From assembly GCA_025149285.1 (NCBI GenBank), contig CP102274.1:516501-580500 (forward strand): a stretch of DNA of 64,000 nucleotides, written 5' to 3'. This stretch comes from Hungatella hathewayi. Its GTDB lineage: Bacteria > Bacillota > Clostridia > Lachnospirales > Lachnospiraceae. Positions 26,950-35,469 of this stretch are shown here, one piece after another. Made by a program: the position numbers and the translations under genes. Each line of letters opens with the position of its first letter. Positions within the stretch are counted from its first letter, which is position 1. Below the pieces are notes generated by a model. It saw nothing but the letters and a program-made list of their open reading frames with translations. It was not told where the DNA came from and did not search any database.

Positions 26950-27325
26950 ATGAAGGACATTCTCAGGAAATGTGAGAGCCTGGAGTATCATCAATTGAAG
27001 CCGAGAGCCGTGGACGGAGAGTGGTATCTTGAAACGACGCTGTTTGCCAACCATCACAACCCGGAGGTGGAGGAATTGTTTGCATTGCCGTTGGAATGTT
27101 TATTGCGGAACCTGCTGTTGAGTACAGGTGCAATTGATTTCTGTATGGCCAGCAAAGCGATTCTGGAAACATTCAGCAAGAACTATGAAATCTTTAATCT
27201 GCCATATTTATTTGCAAGTTCGGAGACGTACCACTTATGTTTCTATCCTGGTGGGGCTTGTGCTGGTCACGTATATTCCGGCTGTCAGCATGGCGCTTCC
27301 GACGATGGCCGGGCTGGTCAAATAA
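26950..27325 (+). pseudogene. fused remnant of a TRAP transporter locus (dctP fragment joined to dctM tail)
   Basis: An apparent 157-codon frame starts at ATG 26950, but its parts do not belong together. The first about 54 codons (KCESLEYHQLKPRAVDGEWY to LPLECLLRN) are of unrecognised origin. Codons from about 27115 (STGAIDFCMASKAILE, NLPYLFASSETYH) match the interior of a TRAP solute-binding protein (DctP). From about 27230, in another frame, VSILVGLVLVTYIPAVSM followed by ALPTMAGLVK and a stop at 27323-27325 matches the very C-terminus of a large TRAP permease (DctM). The simplest reading is a deletion that removed most of dctP, dctQ and dctM. The original terminator follows. Confidence 0.7.
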
Positions 27326-27355
27326 CAAAAAATCAAATATGGTTTTACGCAGTTG

Positions 27356-27397
27356 AAAAACCGTCTGACACAGTGAGTGTGTGGCAGGCGGTTTTTT
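27356..27397 (+). terminator. terminator left from the TRAP operon
   Basis: Stem AAAACCGTCTG / CAGGCGGTTTT with inner CACA/TGTG pairing, followed by a T-run. It lies 31 bp after the DctM-like stop codon. The 248 bp from here to the next gene hold no gene; a TATACT -10-like sequence near 27588 is the only promoter hint and lacks a good -35. Confidence 0.88.
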
Positions 27398-27645
27398 GTG
27401 GCTCCAAACCTGCTGTCCGGTGACTGCAAACGTTTTTAAATAAAAGATTTAGAATTTCTTTCGTTTTACACGTCGTTCATTTTAAGATTGCCCATATATC
27501 CTAGTATTGCAGGCAGGAAGGGAAGAATTATGCGTGTTTGTGGCATAATACAGAGAGGCAGGGCTTTTAGGAACCCGGCGTTCATGATATACTGTAGTTT
27601 GAATCTGTATCAACCATAAAATATCAAAAAGCGAGGAGAGATACC

Positions 27646-28359
27646 ATGGAAACAAATCACATTCTGCTGGTAGAAGATGATAAGGAGATTAGAGAAGGAG
27701 TCGAGATATATTTAAAGAGCCAGGGCTATGAAGTATTCCAGGCGGCCGATGGAATCGAGGGCCTTAAGATTCTGGATCAGGAAGAGATACATCTGGCTAT
27801 CGTGGATGTGATGATGCCGAGAATGGATGGCATTACCATGACTGTCAAGCTGAGAGAAAAATACGACTTTCCGGTTATTATCCTTTCCGCAAAGACGGAG
27901 GAGGTCGATAAGATCATGGGACTGAACATCGGCGCCGATGATTATATATCGAAACCCTTTACTCCGATGGAGCTGCTTGCAAGAGTCAATTCCCAGCTGA
28001 GACGGTACAGAAAGTACCTGGATATGCTGGAGGCAAAGGAACTGAAGGAAAAGAGCAATATTTATGTCATTGGCGGGCTGGAGCTTAATGAGGATACGGT
28101 AGAGGTGACCGTGGACGGAAAGCCGGCGAAGCTTACGCCGATTGAATTTAAAATACTTGCTCTCCTGATGAAAAATCCGGGCAGGGTATTCTCTGCGGAA
28201 GAGATATACGAACGTGTGTGGAATGAGCGGGCGATCAACACGGACACCATCATGGTACACGTGAGAAAAATCAGGGAAAAGATAGAAATTAACCCGAAGG
28301 AACCCAAATATTTAAAGGTGGTGTGGGGAGTTGGATACAAAATTGAAAAACAGGCATAG
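27646..28359 (+). CDS. OmpR-family response regulator (VanR-like)
   Basis: A 237-aa regulator: receiver (about 1-120) with acidic pocket VEDDKE, phospho-acceptor in LAIVDVMMPRMDG, IILSAKTEE and DDYISKPF; DNA-binding winged helix (about 138-235) with LTPIEFKILALLMKNPG and NTDTIMVHVRKIREK. A good GAGGAG site precedes ATG 27646. It overlaps the following kinase gene by 29 bp, so the two form a coupled two-component pair. Confidence 0.95.
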   Translation: METNHILLVEDDKEIREGVEIYLKSQGYEVFQAADGIEGLKILDQEEIHLAIVDVMMPRMDGITMTVKLREKYDFPVIILSAKTEEVDKIMGLNIGADDYISKPFTPMELLARVNSQLRRYRKYLDMLEAKELKEKSNIYVIGGLELNEDTVEVTVDGKPAKLTPIEFKILALLMKNPGRVFSAEEIYERVWNERAINTDTIMVHVRKIREKIEINPKEPKYLKVVWGVGYKIEKQA

Positions 28360-30817
28360 AATCAGCGCGCTGCTGTCCGTTCTTATCGTAGTGGCGGCGG
28401 CTGTTATCATGACGGGATTGTACCCGTTTTTTGAAAAAGAGGCGGGACGCCATGAGGAACCCGTATATGAGGATCAGGCATTTTTGCGTCATCTCGTCTT
28501 TGGCAATTACGTGCTGGATTTGGAACAGTCCCAGTATGAAAACGGTGTGGTGATTTCACCTTTCGAGCAATTTTTTCCTGAAGGCGCCTATGAACTGAAA
28601 AACGGATCTATGGACGGATTCGGGGCGCAGGCATCTGCGGCACCGGAAGGGACGGATCAGCTGGAGGATATGGATCGGCCGGAAGGTGAGGCGGCAGCGG
28701 AGACGGACAGCCGGACACCGCGGGTGACCGCATCGGCAGCGGGGGAGAACCCTGCGGTATCAGGGGAAAGCAGCCCCGGTGCAGATGCCGATGTCCATGC
28801 GGCGGACGAAGCCGCAGTATTTGCGGGGGAAGATACCATATCTTTCCCGGAAGATATCAATTATGAAGCTCTCACGGACGAGGAGAAACGATATATGGCC
28901 GAGGAGCGGCAGGAATACCTGCGCAATCTCCGTCAGAACTGCATGATGGAATACGAGAGCTGGAACCGGTATTTTGGAAGTATCAGGAATTCCATAGATT
29001 ATCAGGTGCTGGATGATAACGGAAGCATTCTGATGAATTATGCAAAGAACAGAAACATCTTATCCGACGACGATTATGTATTCCGCGTTGTGATGCATTA
29101 CGACGACCAGGGAAGGATGGATGTGATGCAGCTGGGGGGAGAGGACACAACATATCTTCTGAACGTGATTCAGAAGTTCGGAGAAGTCGATCCCATGGAA
29201 GAGTATTACTGGGAGCAGTACAGCCATGAACCACAGCTAAAACTGGAGAATCCGAAGAACATCACATTTGCCTACGCTATGACGGAGCAGCAGCTGGCCG
29301 AGTATTCTCTGGCGAGAAGCTCATCCTGGAAGTCCTATTATAATTCGGGAATCGTAGCAAACGTATTTGCAGGCCTGGGAGTTTTTGTGGCATTAGCCGC
29401 GTTTCTGTTATCCTGCTGCGACGTGACACGGGCGGATGACAGCAGGGTGTTCCGGGCTCCTCTTGGAGTTGTCCTGGGGGTTGGGGCCGGAGCGATCGGC
29501 TTTGGCTACAGCCTGACCAGCCTGGTGGCTGTGACCAATCATGGGAGCCTGTATTCCGGGCTGATCCGTGCCAATTTCCTGCCGAAGGCAGCGGATATGA
29601 TGGTGAAGCTGTGGAACGTATTCTGGTGGTGTATTCCGTTTGCAGTGATCTACTGGGCCGTCCTTTGTATGCGGGATGTGTTCCACATCGGATTGAAGCG
29701 TTATATCAGAGAACGGACGTTATGCGGACTGTTTTACGGCTGGTGTGCAGGACTCTTCCGAAGGCTGTATGCGTTCCTTGGAAGCATCAATCTGCAGGAT
29801 CATTCGGACAGGACGATATTTAAGATTGTCGGTGTGAACTTTATTATTCTGGCTGTATTATGCAGCCTGTGGTTTTTTGGAATCGGCGCACTGATTATCT
29901 ATTCGTTTGTGCTGTTCCTGGTACTACGTAAATACTACCGTGACCTGACCCGGAAATACAGAATCCTGCTGCATGCCACCAATCAGATTGCCGAGGGTAA
30001 TTTGGATGTGACGATTTCCGAAGATCTCGGTGTGTTTGAACCGTTTAAAACTGAGGTACAGAAGATTCAGAGCGGATTCAAGGTGGCGGTGGATGAAGAA
30101 GTAAAGAGTCAGAAGATGAAGACGGACTTAATTACCAACATGTCCCATGACTTAAAGACGCCGCTAACAGCGATTATTACCTATGTAAATCTGCTGAAAG
30201 ATGACAACGCGGTGCCGGAGCAGAGAAAAGCTTATATTGACGTGCTGGAACAGAAGTCCATGAGACTGAAATCATTGATTGAGGATCTGTTTGAAATCAG
30301 CAAAGCCAACAGCAACAATGTGACGCTCAATCTGGTCAATGTGGATATTGTGAGTCTCTTAAAGGAGGTAAGCCTGGAACTGAGCGATAAGATCGAAGAG
30401 TCCACCATTGATTTCCGGTGGAATCTGCCGGACGAGAAGATCGTCCTGCCGCTGGACAGCCAGAAGACATACCGTATTTTCGACAATCTGCTGACCAATA
30501 TCATGAAATACGGCATGCCGAATACCAGGGCATATATCGATATGAAACGGGACGATGGCGGAGTGGTCATTACCATGAAGAATGTGTCGGCCAGCGAGCT
30601 GGATTTTAATCCGGAAGAGATAACGGAACGTTTTGTCCGCGGCGACCAGTCGCGCAATACGGAAGGCTCCGGCCTGGGGATGGCGATTGCCAAGAGCTTT
30701 GTGGAACTGCAGAACGGAAAGATGAATGTTGAAGTTGAGGCGGATTTATTCCGTGTTATTATCCGGTGGCCGGTAGAGCAGAGTACGGCTGCGGAAGAAG
30801 TCAAAGAAGAACTGTAA
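28331..30817 (+). CDS. large sensor histidine kinase with extracellular domain and multi-span membrane region
   Basis: An 828-aa kinase overlapping the response regulator end; it starts at TTG 28331 or, equally plausibly, TTG 28343. TM1 about 15-35; an extracellular domain of about 300 residues including an Ala/Glu/Gly-rich low-complexity stretch (about 100-165); five or six membrane spans (about 340-545); HAMP-like linker (about 550-590); HisKA H-box TNMSHDLKTPLTAIITYV; HATPase_c with NLLTNIMKYG and GSGLGMAIAKS. The catalytic core is VanS-like, but the sensor part is unusually large. The signal is unknown. A strong terminator follows. Confidence 0.93.
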   Translation: MDTKLKNRHRISALLSVLIVVAAAVIMTGLYPFFEKEAGRHEEPVYEDQAFLRHLVFGNYVLDLEQSQYENGVVISPFEQFFPEGAYELKNGSMDGFGAQASAAPEGTDQLEDMDRPEGEAAAETDSRTPRVTASAAGENPAVSGESSPGADADVHAADEAAVFAGEDTISFPEDINYEALTDEEKRYMAEERQEYLRNLRQNCMMEYESWNRYFGSIRNSIDYQVLDDNGSILMNYAKNRNILSDDDYVFRVVMHYDDQGRMDVMQLGGEDTTYLLNVIQKFGEVDPMEEYYWEQYSHEPQLKLENPKNITFAYAMTEQQLAEYSLARSSSWKSYYNSGIVANVFAGLGVFVALAAFLLSCCDVTRADDSRVFRAPLGVVLGVGAGAIGFGYSLTSLVAVTNHGSLYSGLIRANFLPKAADMMVKLWNVFWWCIPFAVIYWAVLCMRDVFHIGLKRYIRERTLCGLFYGWCAGLFRRLYAFLGSINLQDHSDRTIFKIVGVNFIILAVLCSLWFFGIGALIIYSFVLFLVLRKYYRDLTRKYRILLHATNQIAEGNLDVTISEDLGVFEPFKTEVQKIQSGFKVAVDEEVKSQKMKTDLITNMSHDLKTPLTAIITYVNLLKDDNAVPEQRKAYIDVLEQKSMRLKSLIEDLFEISKANSNNVTLNLVNVDIVSLLKEVSLELSDKIEESTIDFRWNLPDEKIVLPLDSQKTYRIFDNLLTNIMKYGMPNTRAYIDMKRDDGGVVITMKNVSASELDFNPEEITERFVRGDQSRNTEGSGLGMAIAKSFVELQNGKMNVEVEADLFRVIIRWPVEQSTAAEEVKEEL

Positions 30818-30831
30818 GAAGAATTTATGAG

Positions 30832-30883
30832 ATGCGGTCCGGCAGCCGGGAAGAACATTTCCGCCTGGTGGACCGCATTTTTT
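30832..30883 (+). terminator. terminator after the two-component pair
   Basis: Stem ATGCGGTCC / GGACCGCAT enclosing a second imperfect stem, followed by TTTTTTATTTT. It ends transcription of the kinase gene before the nagA promoter. Confidence 0.9.
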
Positions 30884-30893
30884 ATTTTCTGGG

Positions 30894-30951
30894 TCATTTT
30901 GAAAATTATTTTCAAAATGATCTTGAAATAGAGATGGGAACTGGTTATACT
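30894..30951 (+). promoter_or_regulatory. nagA promoter with adjoining perfect palindrome
   Basis: A perfect 12-bp inverted repeat (TCATTTTGAAAA / TTTTCAAAATGA, three-base spacer, 30894-30920) ends two bases before a sigma-A type promoter: -35 TTGAAA at 30923-30928, 17-bp spacer, -10 TATACT at 30946-30951. The palindrome has no U-tract of its own and stands where an operator or activator site would stand. The bound regulator is unknown; a GntR/ROK-type amino-sugar regulator would fit but none is encoded nearby. Confidence 0.65.
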
Positions 30952-30998
30952 AAGGATGGCCGGACAGAAGACTGCCGGCGATAAGAAAGAGAGGGTGT

Positions 30999-32144
30999 AT
31001 GGTCATGATAATACAAAGTAAAAAGGTCTGGATCGCAGGCCAGTTTATACCAGCTCAGCTCGAGGTCGTAGATGGAAAGATCACTGCGGTCCGCGAATAT
31101 GGCGAAAGATCCGTAGATCAGGATTATGGAACCAAAAGGATTGTTCCTGGGTTTATCGATGTGCATACCCATGGAGCTTATGGATATGATACCAATGACG
31201 GGGAGCCGGAGGGCTTACGCAACTGGATGAAACACATACCGGAGGAAGGCGTTACCTCCATTCTTCCGACTACGGTGACTCAGATGCCGGATGTACTGGA
31301 GAAGGCTGTGGCCAATGTGGCATCGGTGGTGGATGATGGTTATGAGGGAGCCGAGATCCTCGGAATTCATTTCGAGGGACCGTATCTCGATATGGATTAC
31401 AAGGGAGCCCAGCCGCCGGAAGCCATCGCACAGGCTCTCGTTGAGCAGTTCAAACGGTACCAGAACGCCGCTAAGGGACTGATTAAATATATTACGCTGG
31501 CTCCGGAGCACGATGCAGACTTTGCGCTCACAAAATACTGTAAGGAGACCGGAGTGGTAGTCAGCATGGGCCATTCGTCTGCAACCTATGAGCAGGCGCT
31601 GATGGGCATAGCCAACGGTGCGACCTCCATGACGCATGTATATAACGGCATGACGCCTTACCATCACAGGAAGCCGGGCCTGGTGGGCACCGCATTCCGG
31701 GTAAGAGATATCTATGGAGAGATCATCTGCGACGGCTGCCATTCCCATCTGGCTGCGCTGAACAATTACTTTACGGCAAAGGGCCGTGATTTCGTCATCA
31801 TGGTGACGGATTCCCTGCGCGCAAAGCACTGCCCTCCGGGCGGCAGCTATCAGCTGGGCGGCCACGATATTGAGATCAGGGAGAATGGACTCGCCTATCT
31901 AAAGGGGACCGAGACGATCGCAGGAAGCACGCTGTATATGAACCGCGGACTTCGTATTCTGGTTGAGGATGCGCTTCTTCCATTTGATCAGGCGCTTAAT
32001 TCCTGTACGATTAATCCGGCCAGATGTCTGGGCGTAGATGACAGGAAGGGAAAACTGGTGGCCGGTTATGACGCCGACCTCGTGGTGCTGGAAGATAATT
32101 ACGATGTGGCACAGACGTACTGCAGGGGAACTGCAATGCTGTAA
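30999..32144 (+). CDS. nagA: N-acetylglucosamine-6-phosphate deacetylase
   Basis: A 381-aa amidohydrolase that removes acetate from GlcNAc-6-phosphate, feeding cell-wall and host amino-sugar use. Motifs: PGFIDVHTHGAYGYDTND (first metal His pair), GIHFEGPYLD (metal Glu), SMGHSSATYEQ, THVYNGMTPYHHR, DGCHSHLAAL and MVTDSLRAK (catalytic Asp). The length is typical. A second ATG at 31005 is better spaced from the GAGAGGG site. No nagB is adjacent; the gene is alone between two terminators. Confidence 0.95.
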   Translation: MVMIIQSKKVWIAGQFIPAQLEVVDGKITAVREYGERSVDQDYGTKRIVPGFIDVHTHGAYGYDTNDGEPEGLRNWMKHIPEEGVTSILPTTVTQMPDVLEKAVANVASVVDDGYEGAEILGIHFEGPYLDMDYKGAQPPEAIAQALVEQFKRYQNAAKGLIKYITLAPEHDADFALTKYCKETGVVVSMGHSSATYEQALMGIANGATSMTHVYNGMTPYHHRKPGLVGTAFRVRDIYGEIICDGCHSHLAALNNYFTAKGRDFVIMVTDSLRAKHCPPGGSYQLGGHDIEIRENGLAYLKGTETIAGSTLYMNRGLRILVEDALLPFDQALNSCTINPARCLGVDDRKGKLVAGYDADLVVLEDNYDVAQTYCRGTAML

Positions 32145-32169
32145 TGGAGCTGTGCCGTTGATAACAGGA

Positions 32170-32229
32170 AAGAGAGACTGTGGCAGGCCGAGAAAGAACC
32201 GGTCGAGATGCCCCGGTCTCTCTTTTTAT
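32170..32229 (+). terminator. terminator after nagA
   Basis: Stem AAGAGAGAC / GTCTCTCTT enclosing a second small stem, followed by TTTATTATT. Confidence 0.85.
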
Positions 32230-32364
32230 TATTAATGTAAAAAAGCGGCCCCAAAACAGGATTTCTTACGAATTCCAGAATATTCTGCAAAATCATGACG
32301 CCAAAAAGACTTTATAGTATAATGAAAAAAAAGAAGCGCGGTTTTACAGCGAGCGAGGTGTGAT

Positions 32365-34596
32365 ATGAAGAGGAACCTGTATTGGCTGCCCGTGGCTCTG
32401 GCTTTCCTCATCGGAATGGCCGCTGCGGGCTGCAGCAATAAGCAGAAGCCGGAGGAAACGGCTTCAGAGGCAGTCACTGCTGATACCCATGAAGAGGAAA
32501 GCGGGGAGCGGGAGACGGAGAGCAAGACTGCCGAAGAGACCCGGTCCTATCCGGCAGGAAGCAGGGAGGATGACTATATTCTTCCGGAGGCGCAGAACCA
32601 TATCTATACGCAGGAGGAGCTGTCGGACTTAACCAGGGAAGAGCTTCGCATTGCCAGGAATGAGATCTACGCAAGGCACGGCCGTAAGTTTAAGAGTGAT
32701 GATCTGAATTCATATTTTTCAGGGAAATCCTGGTACCGGCCTTCTGTCGATGGAGATGCCTTCGATGACAGTGTGCTGAATGAATCGGAAACCGGCAATT
32801 TAGCAGCCGTGAAAGCGGCGGAAGAGAATGCCCCTTCAGAACTGGTGACATGCCCTAAGATCGGCAAAGAGGATTTTCCAAGGATTGACGGTTCCACGGC
32901 GACGATTCCCCTGTCACAGGCCATTTACCGTCTTGCCGCGGATGCGACGGAGCGGGAGGCGGAACGATTGATCCGGCATGATAAGACGACTCAGGCGTAT
33001 TTAAAACTGATCCGGGATCAGGGAACGGATCTGGTTATCGCCTATGAACCCGGAGAGAGCGTTAAAAAACGTCTGAAGGAAGAGGGAGATAATCTGATTA
33101 TCAAACCGATTGGCCGGGACGCGCTGGTATTTATGGCCAATCAGGGGAACCCTGTAAATTCCTTAACCGGAAGACAGGTGATCGATATCTATTCCGGTAA
33201 CATCACGAACTGGAAGACGGTGGGAGGCAGCAGCCGGGCCATACGGGCGTTTCAGAGGCCTGTGGACTCCGGCAGCCAGAATCTGATGGAGAAGCTTGTG
33301 ATGAAGGGAACTGCCATGGCGGAGGCACCGCAGGACTTCGTGGTTTCGGAGATGGGTGAACTGATTGAAAAGGTTTCCGCCTATGATAATACGGGGGAGG
33401 CTCTCGGTTATTCGGTCTATTATTATGCAAAAAACATGTATCAGAAACCGGAACTTAAATTTATGGCGGTCGACGGCGTTATGCCCTCCAGCGATACCAT
33501 ACGGGACGGAAGCTATCCCTATGTCAGCGATTTTTATGCGGCGGTCAGGAAGGATGAACCAAAGGATTCAAACGCGTACCGCCTCTTTGAATGGCTTACC
33601 TCAGATGACGGCCAGGCGCTGATTAATGCGCTGGGGTACGTGGGAGTAAGGGACGAAAAGAAGCTTCTTCCCCAGGGCTTTGAAGGGGAAGATGAGGTGT
33701 TTCAGGCGGAGATTCCGCTTTCAAAGGGTGAAGTCATACTTGCGGATGGAGACTATCTTTACGGTGAAAATGGGATCGCGGTGTTCGACCGTTCCATGAA
33801 TCTGATGAAATTCATCAGGCATGTGGAGAGTCAGGCGATTTCCCCGTTTCTGGTCTGGGACGGCAGCGGCCTGCTTTCCATGCAGGACACTCTGACAGGC
33901 AATTACGGGCTTTATTCCGTCGCAGAGGAGCGATGGGTCTGTGAACCGGTGTACAGCGATATCTATCAGACAAAGGACGGCTATGGGCTGGAACATGCGG
34001 TATGGGTGGAGTCGGGGAGATCGGGGGAATGGCATTACACCTACGATTATGCGGATAAAAATGGAGCAATCACAGAAAAGGGCGTACAGTCCGACAGGAA
34101 AATATGGGGAGAAGAGGGAAGTGAAGAGCTCTACTACGATGTGAAAGAGTTTATGGAGCACTACCCGGAGATCGCGATGGGACTGGAAGTGACATCGGAA
34201 GCCGTCTCCATTTATGGTACGGAGTTTCAGGAGAACATTGCCGTGATAGAGAAAGGAAACCGGAACTATTACTATAATATGAGGGGAAAATGTCTCTTCG
34301 AGTTCGATAAGAGCGGACTTCCTGCCGGGAAAGAGCAGATGATGTTCCCGATTATTGTAAACGATCATGTGGCCTTTTTATCTGTCTATGATCCCGATGG
34401 GACAGCTGTTTCCCGCGACTACATATACCGGGATGGCACTCTTGTGAAGACACTGGAATCCGGCAGTACATCCGGGAATGTCTCGGATATTGAAGAAGAC
34501 TTTTATACCCGGACGGCTGGTAATTATCTTTATGTATACAATTATCAGGATGAACCGTGTGCGAAGTTTCTTATGGGATACTATACCAGCGACTGA
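32365..34596 (+). CDS. lipoprotein with YARHG, PstS-like and C-terminal beta-repeat regions
   Basis: A 743-aa lipoprotein (lipobox AAGC near residue 22). An acidic linker is followed by a YARHG domain (about 75-135, RIARNEIYARHGRKF and SYFSGKSWYRP). Next comes a region of about 270 residues resembling a phosphate-type periplasmic binding protein: IDGSTATIPLSQ, VNSLTGRQVIDIYSGNITNW, RPVDSGSQNLMEK, ALGYSVYYYAK. The C-terminal about 290 residues look like WG-type beta repeats (YGENGIAVFDRSM, YGLYSVAEERWVCEPVY). The binding-protein part faces the pst operon, suggesting phosphate sensing or capture, though the ligand is inferred. A separate gene convergent with phoU. Confidence 0.8.
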   Translation: MKRNLYWLPVALAFLIGMAAAGCSNKQKPEETASEAVTADTHEEESGERETESKTAEETRSYPAGSREDDYILPEAQNHIYTQEELSDLTREELRIARNEIYARHGRKFKSDDLNSYFSGKSWYRPSVDGDAFDDSVLNESETGNLAAVKAAEENAPSELVTCPKIGKEDFPRIDGSTATIPLSQAIYRLAADATEREAERLIRHDKTTQAYLKLIRDQGTDLVIAYEPGESVKKRLKEEGDNLIIKPIGRDALVFMANQGNPVNSLTGRQVIDIYSGNITNWKTVGGSSRAIRAFQRPVDSGSQNLMEKLVMKGTAMAEAPQDFVVSEMGELIEKVSAYDNTGEALGYSVYYYAKNMYQKPELKFMAVDGVMPSSDTIRDGSYPYVSDFYAAVRKDEPKDSNAYRLFEWLTSDDGQALINALGYVGVRDEKKLLPQGFEGEDEVFQAEIPLSKGEVILADGDYLYGENGIAVFDRSMNLMKFIRHVESQAISPFLVWDGSGLLSMQDTLTGNYGLYSVAEERWVCEPVYSDIYQTKDGYGLEHAVWVESGRSGEWHYTYDYADKNGAITEKGVQSDRKIWGEEGSEELYYDVKEFMEHYPEIAMGLEVTSEAVSIYGTEFQENIAVIEKGNRNYYYNMRGKCLFEFDKSGLPAGKEQMMFPIIVNDHVAFLSVYDPDGTAVSRDYIYRDGTLVKTLESGSTSGNVSDIEEDFYTRTAGNYLYVYNYQDEPCAKFLMGYYTSD

Positions 34597-34682
34597 CGGC
34601 GGGGTCAGTCAGCCGGAGTGTGGTTTTCCAATTGCGAGACATCAGGAAACGATGAAATAACTGTGGAACTGCACGCTTTATT

Positions 34683-34763
34683 TATAGAATCAGAGACAGG
34701 AAAGGTGCCGCAGGGGCATATCATTTAGACCCCTGCGGCACCTTTCCTGTCTCTGATTCTATA
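34683..34763. terminator. 34-bp perfect palindrome between the lipoprotein gene and phoU
   Basis: Left arm 34683-34716 and right arm 34730-34763 are perfect reverse complements over 34 bp (starting TATAGAATCAGAGACAGG), with a 13-base loop. The right arm runs into the phoU stop codon. It probably acts as a bidirectional terminator, although neither strand has a classic T-run after it. Confidence 0.8.
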
Positions 34764-35421
34764 GGATACGGACATTTTTTAAAGCACCGGTCTTTGCAAA
34801 TTCCGTCCATTCGCAGACATTCACGGCGTGATCTCCGATGCGCTCCAAGTATTTTGCGATCATCAGAAGATCGATGCACTGGTCGGCGTGGTCGGCGGAC
34901 TGTTTTAAGAGATCGATCACATCATTTTTTACCTTGGTAAACAGTTCATCTACGATGTCATCCTGTTTTTCGATGGACTTTGCGGCGTCGATATCCTGAG
35001 TGATAAAGGCGTCTATGGCGTTTCTCACCATTTCGCGGGCGGCCATGGCCATTCCCGGTATGTGACGCACGACATGATAGACGTGTTCTCCACGGATTCG
35101 AAGCACGAGTTCCGCGATATCGGAGGCATGGTCGCCGATACGCTCTAAGTCCGTGACCACCTTTAAGGCACTGGACACGACCCGCAGATCACCGGCCACC
35201 GGCTGCTGGCGGAGGATCAGGGAGAGGCAGCGGGCCTCAATGGAGCGCTCTAAGTCATTGATGGTTCGATCGCCGCGTATGATTCCCTCCGCCTTTTCAA
35301 AATCCTGGTCCTCAAATGCGATAAAGCACTGTTCGATGGAAGATTCCACCATAAAGCCCATCTGCTTGATGTCGTCGTTTAACAGCGTCAGCTCGTGGTC
35401 ATAATTGATTCTTGTCGTCAT
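34759..35421 (-). CDS. phoU: phosphate signalling protein PhoU
   Basis: A 220-aa protein of two repeated three-helix bundles. The conserved metal-binding motifs LERIGDHASDIAE (first half) and YLERIGDHAVNVCEW (second half) are intact. PhoU links the Pst transporter to the PhoR kinase and represses the Pho response when phosphate is plentiful. It is the last gene of pstS-pstC-pstA-pstB-phoU, 48 bp after pstB. Confidence 0.96.
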   Translation of the reverse strand: MTTRINYDHELTLLNDDIKQMGFMVESSIEQCFIAFEDQDFEKAEGIIRGDRTINDLERSIEARCLSLILRQQPVAGDLRVVSSALKVVTDLERIGDHASDIAELVLRIRGEHVYHVVRHIPGMAMAAREMVRNAIDAFITQDIDAAKSIEKQDDIVDELFTKVKNDVIDLLKQSADHADQCIDLLMIAKYLERIGDHAVNVCEWTEFAKTGALKNVRIL

Positions 35422-35469
35422 TTTAAGTAAATCCTTTCTGAAATTAAGTTTACATAAATTAAAAACAGA

